Source: Kitasatospora aureofaciens | GTDB lineage: Bacteria > Actinomycetota > Actinomycetes > Streptomycetales > Streptomycetaceae | NCBI GenBank assembly: GCA_000720845.1 | Contig: JODU01000033.1 | Span: 9,109 to 73,108 of the forward strand | Reading direction: 5' to 3' | Length of the DNA: 64,000 nucleotides | Part shown: positions 52,734-60,310 of the stretch, piece after piece | Position numbering within the stretch: the first letter of the stretch is position 1 | Layout: every line of letters starts with the position of its first letter | Position numbers and translations under genes: made by a program | The notes under the pieces: generated by a model | Databases searched by the model: none | What the model saw: only the letters and a program-made list of their open reading frames with translations | Told to the model about the DNA's origin: nothing

Positions 52734-53546
52734 ATGGCGCCCAAGACACCGCAGTGGCGCGGGCTGGCAGATGAGATCGCGCGGGAGATCGCGGCCGGCA
52801 CCGCCGGATATCGCCCAGGCGATCAGCTACCGCAGATTCGTGACCTTGTCGCACAGGGCAAGGGGTCGAAGACCACTGTCCTCGCGGCCTACAAGGCACT
52901 GGAAACTGAAGGCCTGGTCACGATGGTCCGGGGGCACGGCACGAAGGTTCGCGCTCGCCCGCCGCACCTCGTCCGTGAGCATCAAGAGCGGTACGTGTGG
53001 GAGAAGAGACTGGCGCAGCAAGCGGACACAGTGCGCCGGGACAACGGCGTCATCGACAGAGACGCAGGGGTCGACCACGACGAGATCGAGACTCACGCGA
53101 CATTCAGCGCCCATCCGGCTGACGAGGAGCTAGCTGAGCGGTTCGGCGTAAAGCCCGGCACTCTGATGCTGCACCGGAAGTACTGGCACAGCGCCAACGG
53201 TGACGCGACCGCGCTGTCGCTGATTGACTCATACCTCGTCCACGAGGTGGCCGCGCGGAACCCCGATCTACTGGACAGCTCAAAGGAGCCTTGGCCGGGG
53301 GGTACGCACCACCAATTGAGCACCATTGGCATCGAGATCGACCGGATCGACGACGGCATCAGGACTCGGGTAGCCACGCAAGCGGAGGCGCGGAAGCTTG
53401 GGATTCCGGTAAACAGCGCGGTGTTCCTGCTCGACAAGACCAGCATCTCGACCGACGGTGACGTTGTTGAGTACTCGCGTGTGGTGCTCCCTGGCGAGCG
53501 GACAGAGTTCCGCTACTCCGTTCCGTTGGAGAGGTGGGCCCGGTGA
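52734..53546 (+). CDS. GntR-family repressor (KorSA-like)
   Basis: A 270-residue protein with a GntR winged helix at 6-72 (LADEIAREIAAGTAGYRPGDQLPQ, SKTTVLAAYKALETEGLV) and a C-terminal UTRA ligand-binding domain (about 110-265). In pSAM2, KorSA is a GntR repressor of transfer and replication. ATG at 52734 follows GAGGGG. The gene begins 45 bp after the operator array, which suggests self-repression. It is coupled to the glycosyltransferase gene by a GTGA overlap. Confidence 0.88.
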   Translation: MAPKTPQWRGLADEIAREIAAGTAGYRPGDQLPQIRDLVAQGKGSKTTVLAAYKALETEGLVTMVRGHGTKVRARPPHLVREHQERYVWEKRLAQQADTVRRDNGVIDRDAGVDHDEIETHATFSAHPADEELAERFGVKPGTLMLHRKYWHSANGDATALSLIDSYLVHEVAARNPDLLDSSKEPWPGGTHHQLSTIGIEIDRIDDGIRTRVATQAEARKLGIPVNSAVFLLDKTSISTDGDVVEYSRVVLPGERTEFRYSVPLERWAR

Positions 53547-54292
53547 CTCGCACCGTTTCGATCGTGACGCCGGTTCACGCGGCGGCGGTCGATTTTCTCC
53601 CCGCAGCATTTGCCTCCCTCCGCGCCCAGGAACTGCCGGACGGGTGGGAGTGGGAATGGCTGGTCCAAGTAGACGGTGGTGACGATGCGGACGTGCCAGC
53701 CGACATCTGCTCAGACCCTCGCGTTGAGGTGGGCAGCGGCAGACACGGGGGACCCGGCGTAGCGCGGACTCTGGCATGGGGGCGCAGCCGGGGCGAACTG
53801 GTGAAAGTCCTCGACGCCGACGACGTCCTGCCCAAGGGGGCTCTCGCCCGAGACATTGAGGTGCTGGACCAAAACCCATCCGTCGGGTGGACTGTCTGCC
53901 GGGTGCTCGACCTCATGCCGGACGGGTCTCTCCAGCACTACACGCTTGGTGACCCCGAACCGGGGTTGCTCGTACGGGGTGAGCTGTATGCCTACTGGAC
54001 CCGTACACACCGCCCCATGGTTCACCCCGCCTCACTCTGTATCCGTGGAAGCCTCCTAGCGGAGATCGGGGGATGGATGGCCCTACCCGCCTCCGAGGAC
54101 ACAGCCCTCTTGATGGCCCTTGATGTGATGGCCGATGGCTGGTTCATCGGCGAGGCAGGGTTGCACTACCGCAAGCACCCGGGGCAGACGACTGCCCACC
54201 CTGACCACCGAGGAGGGGGCGAATGGAAAGCCCGGATGGGAGCGATCCGCAAGCACGCCGATGCTCTCGCTCTTCGGTACCGCCCTGTCTGA
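53543..54292 (+). CDS. Family 2 glycosyltransferase (element cargo)
   Basis: A 249-residue GT-A fold protein with TVSIVTPVH at the start, the acceptor-strand VQVDGGDD and a metal-binding VLDADD (91-94), then HPASLCIRG and LPASEDTALLMALDVM. No membrane segment. It is translationally coupled to the repressor, so it would be expressed in the lysogen-like state. It could change a surface sugar; the substrate is unknown. Confidence 0.85.
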   Translation: MTRTVSIVTPVHAAAVDFLPAAFASLRAQELPDGWEWEWLVQVDGGDDADVPADICSDPRVEVGSGRHGGPGVARTLAWGRSRGELVKVLDADDVLPKGALARDIEVLDQNPSVGWTVCRVLDLMPDGSLQHYTLGDPEPGLLVRGELYAYWTRTHRPMVHPASLCIRGSLLAEIGGWMALPASEDTALLMALDVMADGWFIGEAGLHYRKHPGQTTAHPDHRGGGEWKARMGAIRKHADALALRYRPV

Positions 54293-54304
54293 GTTTCGGG
54301 CCCG

Positions 54305-54324
54305 GTTGTCCTGGTCTTTGTCCA
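54305..54324. repeat. 20-bp direct repeat near attR (possible Int arm site)
   Basis: Identical to 42496-42515 inside int. It lies 98 bp left of the attR repeat. Confidence 0.55.
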
Positions 54325-54421
54325 GTGCACGCACGATCACACGCGTTCACTGCCGTACGCGTCCACTGCTTGACCTGGCACGCGACCCCCCATGGACGCT
54401 CCCGTACAGGCAGGCGGACAG

Positions 54422-54509
54422 TTGGAAAGCGTGTTGGGGGCAACCCCTCACGAGTTCGAATCTCGTATCCTCCGCCAGTGCCTCACCGGGCACGAAGTCG
54501 AAGGGCCCC
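54422..54509 (+). repeat. attR of the AICE, truncated tRNA-Ser 3' half
   Basis: Second copy of the 88-bp att repeat, starting at the anticodon loop of tRNA-Ser. The 5' half of the tRNA is missing, so it is not functional. It is followed by its own complete terminator hairpin (CGAAGGGCCCCGCTG with complement, to 54534). Confidence 0.95.
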
Positions 54510-54541
54510 GCTGCTTGCAGCGGGGCCCTTCGACGTTGCCC

Positions 54542-54586
54542 GTACCGAGCGCGCATCCGCGCCGCTCCCCCAGGTTTCCAACCCGT
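54542..54586 (-). pseudogene. Relic of a second integrase (catalytic-Tyr segment)
   Basis: Reading the minus strand, 15 codons give TGWKPGGAARMRARY, matching residues 376-390 of the intact int (MGWEPGGAARMRARY) at 13 of 15 positions but with different codons. It lies 8 bp from the attR terminator. This is a remnant of another element, not a copy of this int. Confidence 0.75.
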
Positions 54587-54884
54587 GACCGCCGGACGGA
54601 GGCGGGTCGGCAAGTCCAGCCTCGTCGAGGGGTTCATCCGGCGGACCGGGACGCCGCACCTCTTCTGCACCGCGGCGGGCGGCACGGCGGAGGACGACCT
54701 GACGGAGCTGCTCGACGCCGTCGCCAGGTCCACCCTGTGGATGCGAGGCGATCTCACGCCGAGCCGGATCAGGGAGCGGTGGACGAGCCGGCGGGGCCGC
54801 GCGATCGAGCCCCTGGTCCGGGAACCCCTCGGCCGCCTACTGAGCGGGGCATGGGTGCCCCTGATCTCAGCCTCACCGGACTGA
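54585..54884 (+). pseudogene. ATPase fragment (P-loop) truncated
   Basis: A 99-codon frame starting with TAGRRRVGKSSLVEGF, the Walker A of archaeal-type AAA ATPases, then FIRRTGTPHLFCT. The N-terminal 20-30 residues and most of the domain are missing, and it abuts the integrase relic. It is likely a decayed gene. Confidence 0.6.
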
Positions 54885-55032
54885 CGGCTGCTGCGCGGTG
54901 TTGCTCCACAGCGTTGCTCCATAGAGGGGGAATCTCGTGCGCCATCCGGTGCAGTCACCCTGTTGAGCGTCCGGGCGGCCATTTTCCGGGTATGGGCGGA
55001 TTGGTCTGTTCCGTTCCAACGAAGGAGGGCCG

Positions 55033-55923
55033 GTGGCCGAACGCATTGTTCATCGACGCGGTTATCGAAAGGGCCTCGGCGGTGAGATGTGCGCCGAGTT
55101 CCTCGGGACGTTCGTCCTGATCCTGTTCGGCGTCGGCTCGGTGGCCGTCGCGGTCGCCGGGCTGCCGGGATCGGGACGCCAGACGGCGGACTTCGGGCCC
55201 GCCAACTGGCTCATCATCTCGTGGGGATGGGGCCTTGCCGTCGTGTTCGGCGTCTACGTGGCCGGCGGCATCAGCGGAGCGCACCTCAACCCGGCGGTGA
55301 CCCTCGGGTTCGCGGTCCGGCGGGACTTCCCGTGGCGGAAGGTCCTGCCCTACTGGCTCGCGCAGGTCGTGGGCGCCTTCGTCGCCGCCGCGCTCGTGTA
55401 CGCCTGCTACCGGTGGGCGATCGACGCGGCCATCGCCAAGGCGGGCGAGACGCGGGAGACGTCACTGAACACGTACTCGATCTTCGCCACGTTCCCCGCC
55501 GAGTACTTCGGGGACTCCTGGTGGGGCCCGCTGCTCGACCAGATCGTGGGCACCGGGATCCTGCTCCTGTTGATCTGCGCGCTCATCGACACCCGCAACA
55601 CGGCTCCGATGTCCAACCTCCACCCGTTCCTCATCGGGCTCGTCGTCGTGGCCATCGGTCTCACCTTCGGCACCAACGCCGGGTACGCGATCAATCCGGC
55701 CCGCGACTTCGGCCCCCGCCTGTTCACCTTCTTCGAAGGGTGGGGCGACATCGCCCTGCCCGGCACCTTCCAATGGTTCAGCGGCTACTGGTGGATCCCC
55801 ATCGTCGGCCCGCTCATCGGCGGGGTCGTCGGGGTCCTCGTGTACGACCTGCTCATCAGCCCGGTGCTCAAGGCCAGGCTGACCGAGCGCGAGGAGGGAC
55901 CGGCCACCGAGGAACCCTCCTGA
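55033..55923 (+). CDS. Aquaglyceroporin (MIP family)
   Basis: A 296-residue channel with six membrane helices and the two NPA boxes: HLNPAVTLG and NPARDFGPR (second box NPAR). The residues around the boxes and the larger loops favour a glycerol facilitator over a pure water channel. GTG at 55033 has AAGGAGGG upstream. It stands alone beyond the element's scar, with no glycerol kinase beside it. Confidence 0.93.
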   Translation: MAERIVHRRGYRKGLGGEMCAEFLGTFVLILFGVGSVAVAVAGLPGSGRQTADFGPANWLIISWGWGLAVVFGVYVAGGISGAHLNPAVTLGFAVRRDFPWRKVLPYWLAQVVGAFVAAALVYACYRWAIDAAIAKAGETRETSLNTYSIFATFPAEYFGDSWWGPLLDQIVGTGILLLLICALIDTRNTAPMSNLHPFLIGLVVVAIGLTFGTNAGYAINPARDFGPRLFTFFEGWGDIALPGTFQWFSGYWWIPIVGPLIGGVVGVLVYDLLISPVLKARLTEREEGPATEEPS

Positions 55924-55983
55924 CGATCACGGAGAGGAGCAGCCGCCTGCCGTACGGCTCCGGATGCCGCCCCTTGACCGGGG

Positions 55984-58347
55984 TTACCGGTCCACCCGTA
56001 TCCGTCGGGTCTCGCTCACCTGGTCGGTCTCCGACACCCGGACGGTCGCCTTCATCGTCCAGGTGCCCGGGAGGGGCAGGGCGACGGTGTTGGCGCTCCA
56101 GTACCCGCCGCGGTCGACCAGGCCCGCTTCGATGGGGCCGACGTCCTTGTCGGGGAGGGTGAAGGAGAGGCGCAGTTCGGGTACGGCGGCCAGGCTGCCG
56201 TCGGGGCCAAAGACGACGGCCTGGACGGCGTTGTCGCCGGTGCGGCCGGGGTCCAGGGTGATCTGGACCGTGCCGCTGCCGGTCGTGCCGATCTCGAACG
56301 GGATCGTGGTGACGGACGCCGGCAGCACACCGCCCGCCGGTACGGCCGTCCGCGCAGCCTCCTCCGCCGCCCGGCCGGGCAGGGTGGCGGTCAGCACGGT
56401 CGTGACCGCCAGGACGACCGCGGCGACGGCGGCCTCGGCGAGGACGGAGCGGCGCAGGCCGCGGCGGAGGACGGCCTCGGTGTCCGTGTCCTCCCTCGGT
56501 CCCGGGTCCAGCTCCGGTCCCGGGTCCAGCTCCGGTCCCGGGTGCGGCTCCGGTCCCGAGTGCGGCTCCAATCCCGAGTGCGGGTCCGGTCCCGGGTCCA
56601 GCTCCGATCCCGAGTGCGGCTCCAATCCCGAGCGCGGCTCCAATCCCGGGTCCAGCTCCGATCCCGAGTGCGGCTCCGGTTCCGGTCCCGGTTCCGGCTG
56701 CCGCTCCGGTGGGCCGCCCGCCGGTTGGGGGACCCGCTCGCGCACCCGGCCGGGCTCACACACGGCGAGCGCCGCCGTCGCCAGTGCCGTCGTCCATCTC
56801 CGGGACACCGCCGCCGCGGCCAGCAGCACGGCCACCAGGACCACCTTGGCCAGCAGCAGCCTGCCGTACGTCGTCCCGGTGAGCGCCTGCCAGGAGCCGA
56901 GGCCGCGCCAGGACTGGTAGACGCCCGTGGTCACCAGGACGGTCACGGAGGCGAGGGCGACGCGGGAGAAGCGGGCGACGGTGGCGGCGTCCGCGGTGGA
57001 GCGCAGGGTGAGGACCAGGGCGGTGAGGCCGCCCAGCCAGACCGCGGTGGCGAGCAGGTGCAGGGTGGCGGACGTCATCGCGAGGGGCACCTGGACACCG
57101 GCGGAGGCGTGCTCCGCGGCGGCCCAGGTCAGGGCGAGGCCGACCGCCAGCGCACCGCCCACCGCCCCGACCAGGAGGCGGTGCCGCCGGTGCCGTTCCG
57201 CACGGGACACGTGGGGCTCGGGGGACAGGCGGACGAGGAACAGCGCGACCGGGGCCAGCAGGGCCAGCCTGGTCAGCAGCAGCACGCCGGGGCGCGCGGT
57301 GAGGGTGTCGGCGAGCGCGTCGGCGTCCAGGGCCGACGACGGGCCCGTGCCCGCCTCGTACGGGGCACGCAGCACCAGGAGGGCGACGGTGGCCGCCAGC
57401 AGGGTCCAGCAGCCCGCCACCAGCGGGCGGCGCAGCGGGGCCGGGTCCGGCGGGCGGCAGAGGACGACGAAGGCGGCGGTGCCGATGAGCAGGGCGGCGG
57501 CGAGGTAGGAGAGGTAGCGGGCGAGCTTGTGGAGGGTCGCGGTCAGCGGGTCCTCGGTGGGGCCGGTGTCCACGGGTGCGGTCGTCTGCGACGGCTTGCC
57601 GACGGAGAAGGTGAAGGCGCCCGAGACCGGGTGGCTGTCGGCGGACACCACCCGCCAGGCCACGGTGTACGTGCCCTCCCCCAGCTCGCCCGGCAGCGCG
57701 ACCCGGGCCGTGTCGGCACGTCCGTCCGCGTGCCCGGCCGCCCCGGTGCGGACGCGGTGACCGCCCGGGTCCAGGACGCGGAAGGAGTCGTCGCGCAGGC
57801 CGACGGACTCGCTGAAGGTCAGGGTGACGTGACCGGGGGGCCGCTGGAGGACGGCTCCGTCCCCGGGGTCGGTGGAGCCGAGCGCGGCGTGGGCGGACGC
57901 CGGTCCCGCGCCGCCGAGGAGGAGCAGTCCCAGCACGGCGCCCAACAGCACCAGCCGCCGGATTCCCCGGCGGGTCCGGGCGGCCCGGCGGGCCCGGGCA
58001 GCCCTGCGCTCGCGGCCGGCCTGGCCGGCCTGGGGGTCCCGGCGGTCCCGGAGGCCGGCGTCCTGGTGGTCCCTGCAGTCCCGGCGGTTCTGTCCGTTCC
58101 GGTGGTCCCCGGGGACTCGGTGGCCCCAGCCGTCCCGGCGGGCCCGGCGGGCCTGAGGGTCCCGGCAGTCCCGGAGGTTCTGCCGGTCCCGGTGGCCCCC
58201 GTGGACCCGGTGGACGCGACCGGCCCGGCGGACCCGGTAGACCCGGGGAGCGTTTCCGTCCTCTCGGCGCGGGGGGTCCCACCGAGGCCGGCCCTGGCCT
58301 CCCCTTCGTCCCCGGCGTCCAGCGTGTGCACCGTCACCACAGCTCAC
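55984..58347 (-). CDS. CopC-CopD copper-resistance fusion protein with repeat-derived N-terminus
   Basis: 787 codons if GTG 58347 is used (GGAG six nt upstream). Residues 1-125 are Arg/Asp/Gly/His-rich and come from a 9-bp DNA repeat. A signal-like helix follows (RRLVLLGAVLGLLLLGG) and the mature CopC domain begins at His153 (HAALGSTDP), with a second copper-type His in SADSHPVSG. Eight or so membrane helices of CopD follow, then a Pro/Glu/Ser repeat linker, another membrane helix and a C-terminal beta domain (YWSANTVALPLPGTWTMKATV). The native start may be later, near 57960, but no good start codon or ribosome site is visible there. Confidence 0.8.
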   Translation of the reverse strand: MSCGDGAHAGRRGRRGGQGRPRWDPPRREDGNAPRVYRVRRAGRVHRVHGGHRDRQNLRDCRDPQARRARRDGWGHRVPGDHRNGQNRRDCRDHQDAGLRDRRDPQAGQAGRERRAARARRAARTRRGIRRLVLLGAVLGLLLLGGAGPASAHAALGSTDPGDGAVLQRPPGHVTLTFSESVGLRDDSFRVLDPGGHRVRTGAAGHADGRADTARVALPGELGEGTYTVAWRVVSADSHPVSGAFTFSVGKPSQTTAPVDTGPTEDPLTATLHKLARYLSYLAAALLIGTAAFVVLCRPPDPAPLRRPLVAGCWTLLAATVALLVLRAPYEAGTGPSSALDADALADTLTARPGVLLLTRLALLAPVALFLVRLSPEPHVSRAERHRRHRLLVGAVGGALAVGLALTWAAAEHASAGVQVPLAMTSATLHLLATAVWLGGLTALVLTLRSTADAATVARFSRVALASVTVLVTTGVYQSWRGLGSWQALTGTTYGRLLLAKVVLVAVLLAAAAVSRRWTTALATAALAVCEPGRVRERVPQPAGGPPERQPEPGPEPEPHSGSELDPGLEPRSGLEPHSGSELDPGPDPHSGLEPHSGPEPHPGPELDPGPELDPGPREDTDTEAVLRRGLRRSVLAEAAVAAVVLAVTTVLTATLPGRAAEEAARTAVPAGGVLPASVTTIPFEIGTTGSGTVQITLDPGRTGDNAVQAVVFGPDGSLAAVPELRLSFTLPDKDVGPIEAGLVDRGGYWSANTVALPLPGTWTMKATVRVSETDQVSETRRIRVDR
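56498..56712. repeat. 18-bp tandem repeats in the CopCD linker
   Basis: About twelve degenerate copies of TCCGGTCCCGGGTCCAGC, in frame, encoding HSGPELDPGPE-type units between the last CopD helices. Confidence 0.85.
57965..58250. repeat. 9-bp periodic repeats at the CopCD 5' end
   Basis: A run of GGTCCCGGC-like nonamers. All three minus-strand frames are open through it. One frame reads as collagen-like G-x-y (GPPGPPGRLGPPS), another as G-T-A-G repeats, and the third continues into CopC. Confidence 0.8.
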
Positions 58348-58434
58348 GTCGTATCTCCGTCGTCGGGGCCCACTGCCTCGGGGATACGTACGGACGCGGA
58401 GGCCGTCGCGCTCAGCGGCTCGCCCCGCGGGTCC

Positions 58435-59217
58435 TCACCAGGACGGGCGTGCCGTCACCCCGCCGTCCACCACCAGGTCGTGGCCGGTCACCCAGGACGC
58501 CAGCCGCGAGGCGAGGAACACGCACGCGTCGCCCACGTCCTCCGGGCGCCCGAGCCGTCCCGTCGGCGCCGCCCGCCGCCACCGCCGTACGCCCTCCGGC
58601 CAGGACTCGGCGAGTCCCGCACGGTCGACGAGGCCGGGTGAGACGGAGTTGACCCGCACGCCCCACGGGCCGTACTCCAGCGCCGCCGACCGGGCGTGCA
58701 TCACCACCGCCGCCTTCGAGGCGCTGTAGTGCGCGTGCGCGGGAGCGGGGGCGCCCGCCTCGATGGAGGCGACGTGGGTGACCGTGCCGCCGCCGTCCTG
58801 GGCCCGCATGACCTCGGCCGCGGCCTGCGTGCACGCGAAGACGGAGGTGAGGTTGGTGTCCACCACCGCCCGCCACTCGGCCGCCGTCATGCCGGGCAGT
58901 TCCCGCAGCGGCTGCACGCCCGCGTTGTTGACCAGCGCGGTGAGCCGTCCGCCGCCCCAGTCGGCGGCTTCCCCGACCAGGCGCCGGCAGGCGTCCTCGT
59001 CGGTGAGGTCGGCGCGCAGCACGGTGGCGCGTCCGCCTCGTTCGCGGACACCCTCCGCCACCTCCCGCGCCGCCGCCACCGCCGTTCGGCAGTGCACCGC
59101 CACCGCGGCGCCCTCCTCGGCGAGGCGCAGCGCGATCCCCCGCCCGATGCCGCCGCCCGCGCCGGTGACCAGGGCGACCTGACCGTCGAGGAGATGCGTG
59201 GCGGGATGCGGGATCAT
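58435..59217 (-). CDS. SDR-family oxidoreductase
   Basis: A 260-residue classical short-chain dehydrogenase with TGAGGGIGRGIA for NAD(P) binding, NNAG, an active-site Ser (HVASIEAG) and YxxxK (HYSASKAAVV). It is likely cytoplasmic, tetrameric, and acts on a small alcohol or ketone. ATG at 59217 overlaps the cupin stop by four bases, making it the last gene of the iron-box operon. Confidence 0.92.
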   Translation of the reverse strand: MIPHPATHLLDGQVALVTGAGGGIGRGIALRLAEEGAAVAVHCRTAVAAAREVAEGVRERGGRATVLRADLTDEDACRRLVGEAADWGGGRLTALVNNAGVQPLRELPGMTAAEWRAVVDTNLTSVFACTQAAAEVMRAQDGGGTVTHVASIEAGAPAPAHAHYSASKAAVVMHARSAALEYGPWGVRVNSVSPGLVDRAGLAESWPEGVRRWRRAAPTGRLGRPEDVGDACVFLASRLASWVTGHDLVVDGGVTARPSW

Positions 59218-59705
59218 GGGCGGCACAGTGCCACGATCCGCGCGGCCTCGGCCGGGTAGCGCGCCGTGAGGTCGGCGGCGTCGCCGTGCTCGTAGTCCCC
59301 GTAGGTGAACCCGGGCGCCATCGTGCAGCCGAAGAACGACCACCCGCCGCCCGCCGCCACCCTGCCGCCCATCCAGGTTCCGGCCGGGACCGTGAACTGG
59401 ACGTGCTGGCCGCCGAGGACGTCCGGTCCCAGTACGGCCGTACGGGCGCTGCCGTCCGGGGCGAGGAGCAGCAACTCCAGCGGGTCGCCGAGGTAGAAGT
59501 GCCAGACCTCGTCAGCGGGCAGGCGGTGCAGGGCGGAGAAGTCACCCGGCCGGGCGGTGAGCAGCGCGACGATGGCGGACCCGGCGGGGCGTCCGTCCGG
59601 GCGCTCGGGTCCCGCCCAGGTGCGCCGGAACAGGCCGCCCTCGCGTGGGAGGGGCTCCAGGGCGTAGTGCGCGATCAGGTCCTCGGCGGTCGGCGCGGAA
59701 GTCAC
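59214..59705 (-). CDS. Cupin (DUF985-type) protein
   Basis: A 163-residue single cupin (cupin_5): FSALHRLPADEVWHFYLGDPLELLLL, then VPAGTWMGGRV and FFGCTMAPGFTYGDYEHGD. The His and Glu of the first motif would bind a metal. GTG start at 59705 overlaps the GNAT stop. Family members act in small-molecule isomerisation or binding; no specific reaction is assigned. Confidence 0.88.
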   Translation of the reverse strand: MTSAPTAEDLIAHYALEPLPREGGLFRRTWAGPERPDGRPAGSAIVALLTARPGDFSALHRLPADEVWHFYLGDPLELLLLAPDGSARTAVLGPDVLGGQHVQFTVPAGTWMGGRVAAGGGWSFFGCTMAPGFTYGDYEHGDAADLTARYPAEAARIVALCRP

Positions 59706-60310
59706 CCGGCGAACGCTACCTCCCGGCGCAGGAACGCGAGTTGCGCCTTCTTCTCGGGCAGGTACACGTCCGCCAGGTCCACCTCCGGCAGGACCACCGC
59801 GGGACCGGCGGTGAAACCCTGCTTGAGGAAGCGGGCGATCGCCTTCTCGTTGTCCACGTCCGGGTCCACCACGATCCGCTTCCGGTCCAGGCCCAGCAGG
59901 ACGTACGCCATGAGGGCGCCCGACAGGGCGGCGGTCCAGCCGGGGCGCGCGCCCCCGGTTCCGGGGGGCGCGAGGAGCAGGTGGACGCCGATGTCACCGG
60001 GCTCGGTGTCGTAGCACTCGCTCACCCGGTCGGCCTCGGGGTCGTAGGTCTGGAACAGGGCGACCGGTTCGCCGTCCTTGACGACCAGGAAGGCGTGGTG
60101 GGTGTCGAGCGTGGCCATGTGCGCGTATACGGCGGCGACCTGATCGCGCGTCAGGCCGTTCATGCCCCAGAAGGCGGCCCGCTCCCCCTGGACCCAGCCG
60201 TGGAGCACCCCGGCGTCCGCGGCGGGGTCCAGGGGGAGGACGCGGACGGTGCCGAAGCCGTCCAGGTGCTGTTCGTGAACGGGGGTGCGGGAGGCGTACG
60301 GGTCAGTCAT
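59702..60310 (-). CDS. GNAT acetyltransferase, siderophore IucB/AlcB-like
   Basis: A 202-residue protein with features of the Acetyltransf_8 subgroup: HGWVQGERAAFWGMNG near the start, EPVALFQTYDPEADRV, DIGVHLLLAPPG and KRIVVDPDVDNEKAIARFLKQGF with the LPEKKAQLAFL end. These enzymes acylate the hydroxylamine of N-hydroxy-lysine, ornithine or cadaverine in siderophore synthesis. It overlaps the acylase gene by eight bases and lies under the iron box. Confidence 0.88.
   Translation of the reverse strand: MTDPYASRTPVHEQHLDGFGTVRVLPLDPAADAGVLHGWVQGERAAFWGMNGLTRDQVAAVYAHMATLDTHHAFLVVKDGEPVALFQTYDPEADRVSECYDTEPGDIGVHLLLAPPGTGGARPGWTAALSGALMAYVLLGLDRKRIVVDPDVDNEKAIARFLKQGFTAGPAVVLPEVDLADVYLPEKKAQLAFLRREVAFAG

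Larger units (their letters stand above)
42369..54509. mobile_element. Actinomycete integrative and conjugative element (AICE) in tRNA-Ser
   Basis: The unit is 12,053 bp from att to att. It has int and xis beside attL, an iteron array, replication genes (DUF3631 ATPase and prim-pol), a TraB/FtsK translocase, spread-type proteins, a GntR repressor and an operator array. This is the pSAM2-like plan in which double-stranded DNA is moved by one FtsK-like pump. Most genes are on the minus strand with 4-nt overlaps; the repressor and glycosyltransferase read the other way. Its copy of the tRNA 3' half keeps tRNA-Ser functional. Confidence 0.93.

Noticed and set aside
54083..54340. Small minus-strand frame ending DKDQDNRARNSD as an integrase remnant
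   Set aside because: Only the 20-bp repeat is shared with int; the rest shows no match, so an arm site is a better explanation.
56756..58282. Collagen-like protein on the minus strand (G-P-P repeats)
   Set aside because: The motif comes from the 9-bp repeat and the frame then runs out of phase with CopC, so it is not the CopCD frame; no independent start site was seen.
57819..58340. 173-codon G-T-A-rich frame overlapping the CopCD 5' end
   Set aside because: Shares the repeat and the nearby start but ends in low-complexity sequence inside CopC; kept only as part of the repeat finding.
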